From Mycobacterium sp. 1100029.7 (GTDB lineage: Bacteria; Actinomycetota; Actinomycetes; Mycobacteriales; Mycobacteriaceae), in assembly GCF_001665235.1 (NCBI RefSeq), contig NZ_LZSC01000005.1, forward strand, positions 1 to 64,000: a stretch of DNA of 64,000 nt, written 5' to 3'. This document shows, piece after piece, positions 52,105 to 62,513 of the stretch (its first letter is position 1; every line of letters starts with the position of its first letter). A program made the translations under genes and the position numbers. A model generated the notes under the pieces. That model did no database searches. It saw only the letters and a list, made by a program, of their open reading frames with translations, and was not told the DNA's origin.

Positions 52105-52854
52105 ATGAGATTTGAAAACAAGGTCGCGATCGTCACCGGATCGGGCGGTGGCATCGGTCAGGCCTACGCCGAAGCGCTGGCCCGGGAGGGCGCGGCCGTG
52201 GTGGTCGCGGACATCAACGTGCAGGGCGCCGAGAAGGTGGCCGAGGGCATCAAGGGGGAGGGTGGCACCGCCCTGGCGCTGCCCGTCGACGTGTCGGATC
52301 CGGCGTCGGCCAAAGAAATGGCAGACCGCACGCTGGCCGAGTTCGGTGGCATCGACTACCTGGTCAACAATGCGGCGATCTTCGGGGGCATGAAGCTCGA
52401 CTTCCTGATCACCGTCGACCCCGAGTATTACAAGAAGTTCATGAGCGTCAATCTTGATGGCGCGCTGTGGTGTACGCGAGCGGTGTACAAGAAGATGGCC
52501 AAGCGGGGCGGCGGAGCGATCATCAACCAGTCCTCGACCGCGGCGTGGCTGTACTCGAACTTCTACGGATTGGCCAAGGTCGGAATCAACGGACTCACCC
52601 AGCAGCTGGCCACCGAACTCGGGGGTCAGAACATCCGGATCAACGCGATCGCGCCGGGCCCCATCGACACCGAGGCCAACCGGTCCACGACGCCACAGGA
52701 GATGGTGGCCGACATCGTCAAGGGAATTCCGTTGTCGCGCATGGGACAGCCCGAAGACCTCGTCGGCATGTGCCTGTTTCTGCTGTCCGACGAGGCGTCC
52801 TGGATCACCGGGCAGATTTTCAATGTCGACGGCGGACAGATCTTCCGGTCATAG
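52105..52854 (+). CDS. Short-chain dehydrogenase (Rv0769-like)
   Basis: 249 residues. TGSGGGIGQAYAEALA cofactor motif, NNAAIFGG, Ser in NQSSTAAW, Tyr-x3-Lys in YGLAKVG. The start at 52105 follows AGGGAG. It lies 17 bp after aldA. Confidence 0.94.
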   Translation: MRFENKVAIVTGSGGGIGQAYAEALAREGAAVVVADINVQGAEKVAEGIKGEGGTALALPVDVSDPASAKEMADRTLAEFGGIDYLVNNAAIFGGMKLDFLITVDPEYYKKFMSVNLDGALWCTRAVYKKMAKRGGGAIINQSSTAAWLYSNFYGLAKVGINGLTQQLATELGGQNIRINAIAPGPIDTEANRSTTPQEMVADIVKGIPLSRMGQPEDLVGMCLFLLSDEASWITGQIFNVDGGQIFRS

Positions 52855-52933
52855 CCGCCGGCGACGATGCAGTGGGGGCGCCACCGGCCGCGCAGCGGCG
52901 AGGGGGACGAAGCGATGAGGAGGAGCGGCGCAG

Positions 52934-53791
52934 GTGACTGACGAGGTGAAGCTCGGCTACATCGGGCTGGGCAACATGGGCGCCCCGATGGCCACGAAGA
53001 TGACCGAATGGCCGGGTGGCGTCACGGTTTACGACATCCGGACCGAGGCGATGACGCCGCTGGTCGAAAAGGGCGCCGGCATCGCCGACAGCGTTGCCGA
53101 TGTTGCCGCCGCCGACATCATCCACATCACCGTGCTCAACGACGCCCAGGTGCGAGAGGTCGTCGGCGAGCTGGCGCCGCACGCCAGGCCCGGCACCGTC
53201 ATCGCGATCCACTCGACCATCAGCGACACCACCGCCGTCGAGTTGGCCGCCGAACTCAAACCACAAGGCATTCACATCGTCGACGCACCCGTCAGTGGCG
53301 GGGCCGCCGCCGCGGCGGAGGGCAAGCTCGCCACCATGGTGGGCGCCGACCGTGAGGTGTACGAGCGGATCAAGCCCGCATTCAAGCACTGGGCGGCGAT
53401 GGTCGTCCATGCCGGCGAGCCGGGTGCCGGAACGCGAATGAAGCTGGCGCGCAACATGTTGACGTTCACCTCCTACGTGGCGGCTTGTGAAGCCATGAAG
53501 TTGGCCGAGGCCGCCGGCCTGGACCTGCAGGCGTTGGGCCGGGTGGTCCGGCACACCGACGCCCTGACCAGTGGTCCCGGCGCGATCATGGTGCGCGAGA
53601 ACATGAACGACATCGAACCGGACAATTTCCTGTACCAGTCGTTCGTCCACGCCCGCGGGCTGGGGGAAAAAGATCTGAGCCTGGCACTGGCTCTTGGAGA
53701 ATCCGTTTCGGTGGAGCTACCGCTGGCCCGGTTAGCGTATGAGGGGCTGGCCGCCGGCCTCGGGGTGCCGCACACAGAGAAAGAGACGTAA
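52934..53791 (+). CDS. 3-hydroxyisobutyrate/6-phosphogluconate dehydrogenase family
   Basis: 285 residues from a GTG. NAD motif GYIGLGNMGAPMA, substrate motif DAPVSGGAAAAAEGKL, catalytic Lys in GAGTRMKLARN. Orthologue of Rv0770. It probably oxidises a beta-hydroxyacid made in the pathway. The next gene starts at the base after its stop. Confidence 0.93.
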   Translation: MTDEVKLGYIGLGNMGAPMATKMTEWPGGVTVYDIRTEAMTPLVEKGAGIADSVADVAAADIIHITVLNDAQVREVVGELAPHARPGTVIAIHSTISDTTAVELAAELKPQGIHIVDAPVSGGAAAAAEGKLATMVGADREVYERIKPAFKHWAAMVVHAGEPGAGTRMKLARNMLTFTSYVAACEAMKLAEAAGLDLQALGRVVRHTDALTSGPGAIMVRENMNDIEPDNFLYQSFVHARGLGEKDLSLALALGESVSVELPLARLAYEGLAAGLGVPHTEKET

Positions 53792-54223
53792 ATGGACGAA
53801 TTACGCCGCAAGGGCCTCGAGAAGATGAACGAGGTCTACGGCTGGGAGATGCCCAACATCGAGGGCGACGCCTATTTCGACCTGACCGTCGACCATCTGT
53901 TCGGCGACATTTGGAACCGGCCCGGATTGTCGATGCGCGACAAGCGCATCATGACGTTGACGGCGGTGACCGCGGTCGGCAGCCGCGACCTGGCCGAGAT
54001 TCAGATCAACGCGGCACTGCTCAACGGTGAGCTCACCGAGGACGAACTCAAGGAGATGGCCGTCTTCCTCACCCACTACCTGGGCTTCCCGCTGGGTTCC
54101 GCGCTCAACGGCGCAGTCTCGGCCGTCGTCGCGAAGCGCAAGAAAGCCGCGGCCAAGGGCGCCGGAGAGGACAAGAAGGCCAACGTCGACGCCGCGCTGA
54201 AGATGCACTCGGGGAACGACTGA
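53792..54223 (+). CDS. Carboxymuconolactone decarboxylase-family protein
   Basis: 143 residues, mostly helical, CMD/AhpD-like (MRDKRIMTLTAVTAVGSRDLAEIQINAAL). It lacks the AhpD CxxC pair, so it is of the non-redox type. Orthologue of Rv0771. Last gene of the aldA operon. Confidence 0.9.
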   Translation: MDELRRKGLEKMNEVYGWEMPNIEGDAYFDLTVDHLFGDIWNRPGLSMRDKRIMTLTAVTAVGSRDLAEIQINAALLNGELTEDELKEMAVFLTHYLGFPLGSALNGAVSAVVAKRKKAAAKGAGEDKKANVDAALKMHSGND

Positions 54224-54241
54224 CCGGCTAGCGCCGCGACC

Positions 54242-55327
54242 TCAGTAAGGCCGGCCGCCTTCGGGCATCACGTATTCCGAAGTCGGCGCATAGACGCCGT
54301 TGACGGCGGTTCCACCGTGGATGATTCCCGGCGCCATGTCCATCATCGCCTGCGGGAAGCCCAGCCGCGGCTTGGTCAACTTACTCAGCCGGGCCAGTTC
54401 ATCGGCGCTGAGCTCCACATCGACCGCACGCACATTGTCCTCGAGCTGCGAAAGCCTGCGAGCCCCGATGATGATCGACGACACCGCGCGCTGGGCGTGC
54501 ACCCACGCCAGCGCCACGCTGGCGACGTTGGTCTGGTGTGCTTGCGCGATGCTTTCCAGTTCGTCGATCAGCGCATAGGTCTTGTCGTTGAGGAACGAAT
54601 CGACCATCGCGCCGCGATCGGCGTTGTGCTGACCGGCATTACGCCGGGTGTACTTGCCGCTGAGCACGCCGCCCTTCAGCGGTGACCACGGCGTGATCCC
54701 CAGGCCGAATTCGCTGGCCATCGGAACCAGTTCCTGTTCAATCGTGCGTTCCAGCAGGGAGTACTCGACCTGCAAGCCGATGAATGACGACCAGCCACGG
54801 AATTTCGCGATCAGGTTGGCTTCGACGATCTTCCACGCTGGGGTATCCGACACCCCGAGGTAGCGGACCTTACCGGCCGCGACCAAATCGTCCAGTGCCC
54901 CCAGAGTCTCCTCGATCGGCGTGTTGACGTCCCACATGTGCAGCCAATACAGGTCGATGTAGTCGGTCTGTAAGCGCCGCAACGAGTTTTCACACGCATT
55001 GATCAGCGATTTGCGGCCCGCACCACCGCCGTTGGGATCACCGGGATATAGATTGCCGCTGAACTTGGTGGCGATCACCAAGCGGTCGCGGCGCGCGGAG
55101 TCCCGGCCGATGTGGTCACCGATGATCTTCTCCGAGTGGCTCCTGGTGTAGAAGTTCGCGGTGTCGATGAAATTGCCGCCGAGTTCGGTGTAGCGATCGA
55201 TGATCTGTTGGGACTCCTCGACGCTGGTGCCCCACCCGAGGTCTTCTCCGAACGTCATTGCGCCCAGACATAGCGGGCTGACGCGCAAGCCGGACCGTCC
55301 CAGTGTCACGTATTGATCCAGAGGCAT
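54242..55327 (-). CDS. Aldo/keto reductase
   Basis: 361 residues with the AKR barrel signature: catalytic Asp/Tyr in NFIDTANFYTRSHSE, Lys in VIATKF, His in LYWLHMWD, and the NADPH-binding tail IIGARRLSQLEDNVRAV. I remember no gene here in M. tuberculosis. It is divergent from a MarR gene that probably controls it and convergent with the aldA operon. Confidence 0.92.
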   Translation of the reverse strand: MPLDQYVTLGRSGLRVSPLCLGAMTFGEDLGWGTSVEESQQIIDRYTELGGNFIDTANFYTRSHSEKIIGDHIGRDSARRDRLVIATKFSGNLYPGDPNGGGAGRKSLINACENSLRRLQTDYIDLYWLHMWDVNTPIEETLGALDDLVAAGKVRYLGVSDTPAWKIVEANLIAKFRGWSSFIGLQVEYSLLERTIEQELVPMASEFGLGITPWSPLKGGVLSGKYTRRNAGQHNADRGAMVDSFLNDKTYALIDELESIAQAHQTNVASVALAWVHAQRAVSSIIIGARRLSQLEDNVRAVDVELSADELARLSKLTKPRLGFPQAMMDMAPGIIHGGTAVNGVYAPTSEYVMPEGGRPY

Positions 55328-55385
55328 GAGGGCGACTTCCTGGTAAATTGTTCGATTATGCGGTTGTTCATTATCAAACTAGTTC
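55328..55385. promoter_or_regulatory. Divergent promoter region of reductase and MarR genes
   Basis: This 58-bp A/T-rich gap contains TTGTTCGATTAT and, 14 bases later, TTGTTCATTATC followed by AA. The second is an imperfect palindrome. These are plausible MarR binding sites over both promoters. Confidence 0.4.
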
Positions 55386-55817
55386 ATGTCTGAACGACCT
55401 GGCAAGTCGATGTCTGCCGTCGATGCGGCCAAGGTCTGGTCGCTGAACTACCGGGTATTGCTCTCGGTCATCTCGTGCGCCGAGGCCGATATTTGTGCGC
55501 TGGGGCTCGAGTCCAAGGAGTTGTTCCTGCTCGCCGAGGTCGACGAGCATCCCTATCCGGCCGAGTTGGCAGCGGCGCTGAGCATGCCCAAAGCGACGGT
55601 GACGCTGTATCTCAAGCGGCTCGAGGCCGCGGGATTCGTGCGCCGCGAGATCGACTCGTCGGATCTGCGGCGCCACCGGCTGTTGCTCACCACCGCCGGG
55701 CGTCAGGTGGTCGCCAAGGGTCTGGCGTTGCTGTCCGGGGAATTCAACAAACGCCTCGGGCGGCTGTCGGCAGCACAGCAAAAAGACCTCAAAAACCTGC
55801 TCGAGAAAATTCTGTAA
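55386..55817 (+). CDS. MarR-family regulator
   Basis: 143 residues. Winged helix: YPAELAAALSMPKATVTLYLKRLEAAGFVRRE, then the wing with SDLRRHRLLLTTAG. Probably represses the divergent aldo/keto reductase, as is usual for such pairs. Confidence 0.88.
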   Translation: MSERPGKSMSAVDAAKVWSLNYRVLLSVISCAEADICALGLESKELFLLAEVDEHPYPAELAAALSMPKATVTLYLKRLEAAGFVRREIDSSDLRRHRLLLTTAGRQVVAKGLALLSGEFNKRLGRLSAAQQKDLKNLLEKIL

Positions 55818-55842
55818 CGCCGTGACGCTAGTCTGACCTGTC

Positions 55843-57111
55843 GTGCGCGTTCTGGTGATCGGCTCCGGTGCCCGTGAGCATGCCCTGCTGCTGGCCCTCA
55901 GTAGAGATCCGCAGGTCACAGGGTTGGCCATCGCCCCCGGCAACGCCGGAACCGCCCGGTTGGCCGAGCAGCACGCCGTCGACATCACCTCCGGCGAGGC
56001 GGTCGTCGCGCTGAGCCGCGACGTCGCGGCCGACTTGGTCGTCATCGGCCCCGAAGTCCCGCTGGTGTTGGGGGTGGCCGACGCGGTGCGCGCCGCGGGC
56101 ATCGTCTGCTTCGGCCCCAGCAAGGACGCGGCTCGTATCGAGGGCTCGAAGGCCTTCGCCAAAGAGGTGATGGCCGCCGCCGGGGTGCGGACCGCATCCA
56201 GCGAGATCGTGGACAACCCCGCGCATTTGGATGCCGCGCTGGACCGCTTCGGCCCCCCCGCCGGTGACCCGGCGTGGGTGGTCAAGGATGACTCGCTGGC
56301 GGCCGGCAAGGGTGTGGTGGTGACACCGGAGCGCGATGCGGCCCGGGCGCACGCCGCCGGCCTGCTCGAGTCGGGCCATCCCGTACTGCTGGAGTCCTTC
56401 CTCGACGGTCCGGAGGTCTCGCTGTTCTGCGTCGTCGACGGTGCGACGGTGGTGCCGTTGCTGCCCGCACAGGACTTCAAGCGGGTCGGCGACGGCGACA
56501 CCGGCCCTAATACCGGCGGCATGGGTGCCTACGCGCCGCTGCCTTGGCTTCCCGAGCAGGTGTACCGGGAAATAGTGACCGGCATAGTGGAACCTGTTGC
56601 GGCCGAGATGGTTCGGCGTGGCAATCCGTTTTCCGGGCTGCTCTATGTCGGACTCGCGATCACCGCGAAGGGGCCGGCGGTGGTCGAATTCAACTGCCGC
56701 TTCGGCGATCCCGAAACTCAGGCGGTGCTGGCCCTGCTGGATTCCCCGCTGGGGCAGCTGCTCTACGCGGCCGGAAGTGGCACGCTGGCCGGATTCGGCG
56801 AGCTGCGCTGGCATGGCGGTGCGGCCGTCACGGTGGTGCTGGCCGCCGAGAACTATCCCGGACGTCCGCGCGTCGGCGACGCCATCACGGGGTCCGAGGC
56901 CGAGGGTGTGCTGCACGCCGGTACGACGGTGCGCGACGACGGCGCGGTCGTATCCGCCGGTGGTCGGGTCTTGTCGGTGGTGGGTACCGGCGCCGACCTG
57001 TCGGCAGCACGCGAGCACGCCTACGGAATACTGCGCTCAATCCGACTGCCGGGCAGTCACTTTCGAAGCGATATCGGACTGCTGGCGCAGCAGGGCAAGA
57101 TTCGCCTCTAG
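55843..57111 (+). CDS. purD: Phosphoribosylamine-glycine ligase PurD
   Basis: 422 residues. ATP-grasp: [41 protein letters not shown] and [14 protein letters not shown] synthetase of purine synthesis. Orthologue of Rv0772; its end overlaps the convergent ggt gene by 4 bp. Confidence 0.96.
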   Translation: MRVLVIGSGAREHALLLALSRDPQVTGLAIAPGNAGTARLAEQHAVDITSGEAVVALSRDVAADLVVIGPEVPLVLGVADAVRAAGIVCFGPSKDAARIEGSKAFAKEVMAAAGVRTASSEIVDNPAHLDAALDRFGPPAGDPAWVVKDDSLAAGKGVVVTPERDAARAHAAGLLESGHPVLLESFLDGPEVSLFCVVDGATVVPLLPAQDFKRVGDGDTGPNTGGMGAYAPLPWLPEQVYREIVTGIVEPVAAEMVRRGNPFSGLLYVGLAITAKGPAVVEFNCRFGDPETQAVLALLDSPLGQLLYAAGSGTLAGFGELRWHGGAAVTVVLAAENYPGRPRVGDAITGSEAEGVLHAGTTVRDDGAVVSAGGRVLSVVGTGADLSAAREHAYGILRSIRLPGSHFRSDIGLLAQQGKIRL

Positions 57112-58691
57112 AAGGCTACGGCTTGGCCGTCGCGACGTGGGTCGCTGGCCGCCACGTAGCCGTCGTCGAGCCGCCAGATCGCCTGGCAGCTGCCGAACGC
57201 GTTGTAGTCGTCCACGGTGAGTAGGTCGTGCCCGCGTTGCCGCAACTCGTCCAGCGTCGCCGGCGGAAACCCCGGCTCGAAAGCCACCTGCATACCGTCC
57301 ACCCAGCGAAATCGGGGGCCGTCGCACGCCGCTTGTGGGTTCTGTCCGTAGTCGGCGATGCGGACCAAAACCTGAACATGACCCTGCGGCTGCATCGGAC
57401 CGCCCATCACCCCGAAGCTCATCACCGGCGCCCCGTCCTTGGTGACAAAGCCCGGGATGATCGTCTGGAACGGTCGCTTGTTCGGCCCCACCTGGTTCGG
57501 ATGCCCTTGCGCGGCCACAAAACCCGCGCCCCTGTTCTGCAGCGAAATGCCGGTGCCCCGCACCACTACACCGGAGCCGAAACCCATGTAGTTGGACTGG
57601 ATCATCGACACCATCAATCCCGAGGCGTCGGCGGCGGTGAGGTACACCGTGCCACCCTTCGGGACCCCGGCTGATGCCGGTTGTGCACGGGTACGGTCGA
57701 TCAGCCCGGCCCGCTGCTTCAGATACTGGTCGTCGAGCAGGTCCTGCGGGCGGACCGGCATGTGGTCGATGTCGGAGACATAGGCATGTGCGTCCGCGAA
57801 AGCCAGCTTGAGCGCTTCGATCTGCAGGTGCACGCTGTCAGCGGAATCGACTGGCAGCGAAGCCATGTCGAAGTGCTGCAGAATGCCGAGCGCGATCAAC
57901 GCCACGATGCCCTGGCCGTTGGGCGGTAATTCGTGGATGGTGTAGCCGCGGTAATCTCCGCTGATCGTGTCGACCCAATCCGCGCGGTGAGCGGCGAGGT
58001 CACTTACCCGCATCATGCCGCCGTTGCGCGCCGCGTGCGCTTCGAGTTGCTCCGCGAGCTCGCCGCGATAAAACGCCGTGCCGGTGGTCGCCGCAATCTT
58101 TTCCAGAGTCGCCGCGTGCGCGGGAAAGCGGAACCGTTCGCCGGGCCTGGGCGCCCGTCCGTCGGGAAGGAACGACTCAGCGAAGCCCGGCTGGGAACTG
58201 AACACCTCGACCTGAGCTTCCCACTGCTCGGCCACCTTCGGTGATACCGGAAAGCCGTTGCGCCCGTAGGAGATCGCCGGTTCGAAGAGGCGCGCGAACG
58301 GCAATTTGCCGAACTTGGCGTGCAGCTCCGTCCACGCCGAGACCGCCCCCGGGACCGTTACCGAATTCCAACCGACGACGGGAACGGCGTTGCCGCCGAA
58401 GTACTCCGGCGTCCACGCCGCCGGTGAGCGGCCGGATGCGTTGAGTCCGTGCAGTTGTTTGCCGTCCCAGACGATCGCAAAGGCATCCGAGCCGATGCCG
58501 TTGGACACCGGCTCGACGATCGTGAGCGTGATCGCGGTGGCGACGGCCGCGTCGACAGCGCTGCCGCCTTCGGCGAGCATCCGCAGTCCGGCCTGGGCGG
58601 CAAGGGGCTGCGACGTGCACACCACATTGGCGCCGAGAACCGGCGTTCGGGGCCAGGCGTACGGAAACTTCCAGTCGAACGGTGCGTTCAC
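57108..58691 (-). CDS. ggtA: Gamma-glutamyltransferase
   Basis: 527 residues from a GTG at 58691, matching the Rv0773c start. Ntn-hydrolase: catalytic Thr in [15 protein letters not shown] and the [15 protein letters not shown] motif. Gamma-glutamyl transfer or hydrolysis of glutathione-like peptides. No signal peptide is visible. Upstream in-frame sequence belongs to the next gene and is not coding. Confidence 0.92.
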   Translation of the reverse strand: MNAPFDWKFPYAWPRTPVLGANVVCTSQPLAAQAGLRMLAEGGSAVDAAVATAITLTIVEPVSNGIGSDAFAIVWDGKQLHGLNASGRSPAAWTPEYFGGNAVPVVGWNSVTVPGAVSAWTELHAKFGKLPFARLFEPAISYGRNGFPVSPKVAEQWEAQVEVFSSQPGFAESFLPDGRAPRPGERFRFPAHAATLEKIAATTGTAFYRGELAEQLEAHAARNGGMMRVSDLAAHRADWVDTISGDYRGYTIHELPPNGQGIVALIALGILQHFDMASLPVDSADSVHLQIEALKLAFADAHAYVSDIDHMPVRPQDLLDDQYLKQRAGLIDRTRAQPASAGVPKGGTVYLTAADASGLMVSMIQSNYMGFGSGVVVRGTGISLQNRGAGFVAAQGHPNQVGPNKRPFQTIIPGFVTKDGAPVMSFGVMGGPMQPQGHVQVLVRIADYGQNPQAACDGPRFRWVDGMQVAFEPGFPPATLDELRQRGHDLLTVDDYNAFGSCQAIWRLDDGYVAASDPRRDGQAVAF

Positions 58692-58720
58692 CTTCGCGAG
58701 CGTAGCGCGCCGCGGCGACC

Positions 58721-59632
58721 TCACGACGTCAGCAGTGGTGCCATCCAGGTCAGTTCGGCCGGCAGCTGCGAGCTCCAGAACGCCGCGTTGTGCCCGCCGG
58801 GGGAGAAGCCACCCGCCGGCGGGTGGGGCAGCTGCGCGATGAACTGCTTGGTGGCGTCGTAGAAGGGATCGCTGTCGCCACAGTCGATCCGGATCGGAAT
58901 GGACGCCAGCGCGGGCATCCCGAACACCGAATTGGCCGCGAAATCGTCGGGCCCGTCGAAAGCACCGGGCGCGGCCGCGCCCGAGGACATCCACAGCGCC
59001 GGACTCACCGCGCAGATCGCCGCGGTGCGGGCGGCCCCCAGGCGTCCGCCGAGCAGCAGCGCGCCGTAGCCGCCCATCGACCACCCGAGAAAGCCCACCC
59101 GCGAGGTGTCCAGTTGCTGCGTGCCCAGCATCGGCAGCAGCTCGTCGAGCACCATCGCGCCGGCGTCCTCGCCGGAGGCGCGCTTGTGCCAGTAGCCACC
59201 GCCGCCGTCGACGGCGACGACCGCGAACGGCGGCAGGCCCGCGTTGACGGCCTGAGCCAAGCCTTGCTCGACGCCGCCGGCCATCACGGTGGCCGCGTCG
59301 CTGCCCTTGCCGTGCAGCGCGATCACCGGCCGCAGCGGTTTGGTCTGGCCCGGTGGCCGCGCGATCGCCCAGTTGGTTGAGATCCCACCTCGTGCCGCCG
59401 ACACGAACGCACCGGTCACCATCGTCGGCGCGGGTTGTCCCGCGGGCGGCGGGTCGAGCGGTGCGACGGGTGGCGCCATCGGCGCCTGCGTGCTGGCTCT
59501 CGACACCGGAATTTCGCGAGTTGTACTGGTGTGTAACAAGTTGTCGAGCGCAAACGCGCCCGTGGCACCGAGGGCCGCGCCGGCACCGAGACCGAGCACC
59601 GCCCGGCGGCTCAAGTCAGGCATGCGGGTCAT
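58721..59632 (-). CDS. Tat-exported alpha/beta-hydrolase (Rv0774c-like esterase)
   Basis: 303 residues. The Tat signal (LSRRAVLGLGAGAALGATGA) is followed by a Pro-rich linker and an esterase-D-like domain. The nucleophile is in GWSMGGYGA, with Asp in DCGDSDPF and His in GGHNAAFW. Likely acts outside the membrane on lipid or ester substrates. Divergent from a TetR gene. Confidence 0.88.
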   Translation of the reverse strand: MTRMPDLSRRAVLGLGAGAALGATGAFALDNLLHTSTTREIPVSRASTQAPMAPPVAPLDPPPAGQPAPTMVTGAFVSAARGGISTNWAIARPPGQTKPLRPVIALHGKGSDAATVMAGGVEQGLAQAVNAGLPPFAVVAVDGGGGYWHKRASGEDAGAMVLDELLPMLGTQQLDTSRVGFLGWSMGGYGALLLGGRLGAARTAAICAVSPALWMSSGAAAPGAFDGPDDFAANSVFGMPALASIPIRIDCGDSDPFYDATKQFIAQLPHPPAGGFSPGGHNAAFWSSQLPAELTWMAPLLTS

Positions 59633-59696
59633 CATGCCATGGGGGTTTGGCGGAAATGGCAATGCAGTACCACTTTGGCTGGCACGATGGCTACTC

Positions 59697-60314
59697 GTGA
59701 CTGCAGCGGTTACTCCGAAAGGAGAACGTCGACGGTATGCGCTGGTAAGCGCCGCCGCCGAGCTGCTTGCCGAGGGCGGGTTCGAAGCCGTGCGGCACCG
59801 AGCGGTCGCACAGCGCGCCGGTCTGCCCCTGGCGTCTACTACCTATTACTTCTCGTCACTTGACGATTTGATCGCCCGCGCGGTCGAACACATCGCGATG
59901 ATCGAGGTGGCTCAGCTACGGGCGCGGGTCAACGCGCTGTCTCGGCGCCGGCGCGGGCCGGAGACCACCGCCGAGGTGCTGGTCGATCTGCTGGTGGGCG
60001 ACCTGTCCGACCAGACGCTCGTCGAGCAGCTGATCTCGCGGTACGAACGCAACATCGCCTGCACCCGGCTGACCGCGCTGCGCGAGACCATGCGCCGCAG
60101 CCTGCGACAGCGCGCCGACGCCGTCGCCGAGGCCATCGAGAGGTCGGGCCGGGCCGTGCGTATCGAGTTGATTTGCACGTTGATCTGCGCGGTCGACGGC
60201 TCGGTGGTTTCCGCGCTGGTAGAGGGCCGCGATCCCCGCACCGCCGCGATGGGAACGGTCATCGACATCATCGACGTCCTCGCGCCCATCGACGAGCGCC
60301 CGGTGCGGATCTGA
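59697..60314 (+). CDS. TetR-family regulator (Rv0775-like)
   Basis: 205 residues from a GTG. HTH: RHRAVAQRAGLPLASTTYYFSSLDDL. Orthologue of Rv0775. Probably controls the divergent esterase across the 64-bp gap. No clear operator palindrome was found there. Confidence 0.9.
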   Translation: MTAAVTPKGERRRYALVSAAAELLAEGGFEAVRHRAVAQRAGLPLASTTYYFSSLDDLIARAVEHIAMIEVAQLRARVNALSRRRRGPETTAEVLVDLLVGDLSDQTLVEQLISRYERNIACTRLTALRETMRRSLRQRADAVAEAIERSGRAVRIELICTLICAVDGSVVSALVEGRDPRTAAMGTVIDIIDVLAPIDERPVRI

Positions 60315-60318
60315 CGCG

Positions 60319-61053
60319 TCACGGCGCGGTCAACGCCGGCGTCACGATGTAGCCGGTGGCGGAGTCGCCGTAAATGGTGACGCGTTCCGGGCAGCGCTGC
60401 GAGTACAGCGCCACATAGGCGCACATCACGGCATCGACGGGATCTTCGGCGCGCCGCAGCTCGCTCTTACGCTGCGCCGTCATCACCTGTTGGCGCAGCG
60501 CAGTCCAGTCGCGGCTACCGCTCACCCGCATCGCAACCTCGGTGTCGGCGAGCCGCTCAACCCCGTCCATCAGCAGCAAGAGCTCGGATTGCAGACGTTG
60601 CAGGGTGCGGCCGGGCTTGGCCTTGTATTTCAGCGTCCGTTCCAGCCGGAACAACGCGACGGTCGCGGCATGCGGGTACACCTCGATCGCGCGCCGGGGC
60701 GCAGTCGAGCGCGGATCCATGTCGAGGTCCAGCGCCTCGGCCAACCGGCCCCCACGTGGACCGTTGGCGAACTCGGGCTTGCCGGTGTTGGCGGGGTGCG
60801 CGCCGGCCTCATACCGGCGAAAGTCACGGTTGAGCGCGGTTTCGGCTGGGCGCTGGCCGGTGGGATTGTTCACCACCAGCGGCGCGTCGATCCCCACCAC
60901 GCAATCCCCGTCCAGGTACGGGCGCAATTCGCTCAGGATCTCGTGGTCGTCGCGCACCGCGCAGGCACTCACCAGGCAGCCGCCGGAATCGACGACCGCG
61001 ACGCCGGTCGGGTTGCGGGTCCCCCACGCAAGATCGACACCGGCGAAGTACAT
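60319..61053 (-). CDS. DUF429 protein (predicted RNase H-fold nuclease)
   Basis: 244 residues. YFAGVDLAWG opening strand with the first Asp, GIDAPLVV with the second, and EDPVDAVMCAYVAL with the third, consistent with an RNase H-like active site. Orthologue of Rv0776c; no established function. The stop of the TetR gene is 4 bp away. Confidence 0.85.
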   Translation of the reverse strand: MYFAGVDLAWGTRNPTGVAVVDSGGCLVSACAVRDDHEILSELRPYLDGDCVVGIDAPLVVNNPTGQRPAETALNRDFRRYEAGAHPANTGKPEFANGPRGGRLAEALDLDMDPRSTAPRRAIEVYPHAATVALFRLERTLKYKAKPGRTLQRLQSELLLLMDGVERLADTEVAMRVSGSRDWTALRQQVMTAQRKSELRRAEDPVDAVMCAYVALYSQRCPERVTIYGDSATGYIVTPALTAP

Positions 61054-61094
61054 GAGCCAAAGTGTCGCAGTGTCGCGGTCGATAAGCTGACCCG

Positions 61095-62513
61095 GTGAGC
61101 ATTCCGAATGTGCTGGCCGCCCGATATGCGAGCGCGGAGATGGTTGCGATCTGGTCGCCGGAGGCCAAGATCGTCGCGGAGCGTCAGCTGTGGCTGGCCG
61201 TGCTGCGGGCGCAGGCGGAACTGGGTGTGGCGGTGCCCGCCGACGCCATCGCCGACTACGAGCGGGTGATCGGCGACGTCGACCTGTCCTCGATCGCGGC
61301 CCGCGAGAAGGTCGTGCGCCACGACGTCAAGGCCCGCATCGAGGAATTCAACGCGCTGGCCGGACACGAGCACGTGCACAAGGGAATGACCAGTCGCGAC
61401 CTCACCGAGAACGTGGAGCAGCTACAGATCCGCCGTTCGCTGGAGCTGGTTTTCTCGCACGCAGTGGCGGTGGTGGCGCGACTTGCCGAGCGGGCGGTGA
61501 GTTATCGCGATCTGGTGATGGCCGGCCGCAGTCACAATGTGGCCGCGCAGGCCACCACGTTGGGCAAGCGATTCGCCTCCGCGGCCCAAGAGACCCTGAT
61601 CGCGTTGACCAGGCTGGGCGAGTTGATCGACCGCTATCCGCTGCGTGGCATCAAGGGACCGATGGGCACCGCGCAGGACATGCTCGACCTGCTCGACGGT
61701 GACGCCGCCAAGCTGGCTGAACTCGAAGGCCGCATCGCTGACTTCTTGGGTTTCGCAACGGTTTTGACGAGCGTCGGACAGGTGTACCCGCGTTCGCTGG
61801 ATCACGACGTGCTCTCGGCGCTGGTACAGCTGGGCGCCGGACCGTCGTCGCTGGCGCACACCATCCGGCTGATGGCCGGACACGAGCTCGTTACCGAAGG
61901 GTTCGCCGAGGGACAGGTCGGCTCCTCGGCAATGCCGCACAAGATGAACACCCGCAGCTGCGAGCGGGTCAACGGGCTGCAGGTGGTGCTGCGCGGGTAT
62001 GCGTCGATGGCCGCCGAGCTGGCCGGGGCACAGTGGAATGAGGGCGACGTGTTCTGCTCGGTGGTGCGCCGAGTTGCGTTGCCGGACAGCTTCTTCGCCA
62101 TCGACGGCCAGATCGAGACATTCCTGACGGTGCTCGACGAGTTCGGTGCCTACCCCGCGGTGATCGAGCGGGAGCTGGATCGCTACCTGCCGTTCCTGGC
62201 CACCACCAAGGTGTTGATCGCCGCCGTGCGCGCCGGTATGGGCCGCGAGGCTGCGCACCACGTGATCTCCGAACACGCGGTGGCAACGGCTTTGGCGATG
62301 CGGGAGCGGGGCGCCGAACCCGATCTGCTGGACCGGTTGGCCGCCGACGACCGGCTGCCGCTGGACCGGGCGGCGCTAGACGCCGCGCTGGCCGACAAGA
62401 AGGCGTTCACCGGGGCCGCCGGCGATCAGGTCGACGAGGTGGCGGCGGCGGTGGACACTTTGGTGAGCCGCTATCCCGACGCCGCCAAATACGCTCCGGG
62501 TGCGATCCTGTGA
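61095..62513 (+). CDS. purB: Adenylosuccinate lyase PurB
   Basis: 472 residues. Signature [15 protein letters not shown] with the catalytic Ser, and [13 protein letters not shown]. Catalyses two steps of purine synthesis. It overlaps cyp126 by 4 bp (GTGA). Confidence 0.97.
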   Translation: MSIPNVLAARYASAEMVAIWSPEAKIVAERQLWLAVLRAQAELGVAVPADAIADYERVIGDVDLSSIAAREKVVRHDVKARIEEFNALAGHEHVHKGMTSRDLTENVEQLQIRRSLELVFSHAVAVVARLAERAVSYRDLVMAGRSHNVAAQATTLGKRFASAAQETLIALTRLGELIDRYPLRGIKGPMGTAQDMLDLLDGDAAKLAELEGRIADFLGFATVLTSVGQVYPRSLDHDVLSALVQLGAGPSSLAHTIRLMAGHELVTEGFAEGQVGSSAMPHKMNTRSCERVNGLQVVLRGYASMAAELAGAQWNEGDVFCSVVRRVALPDSFFAIDGQIETFLTVLDEFGAYPAVIERELDRYLPFLATTKVLIAAVRAGMGREAAHHVISEHAVATALAMRERGAEPDLLDRLAADDRLPLDRAALDAALADKKAFTGAAGDQVDEVAAAVDTLVSRYPDAAKYAPGAIL

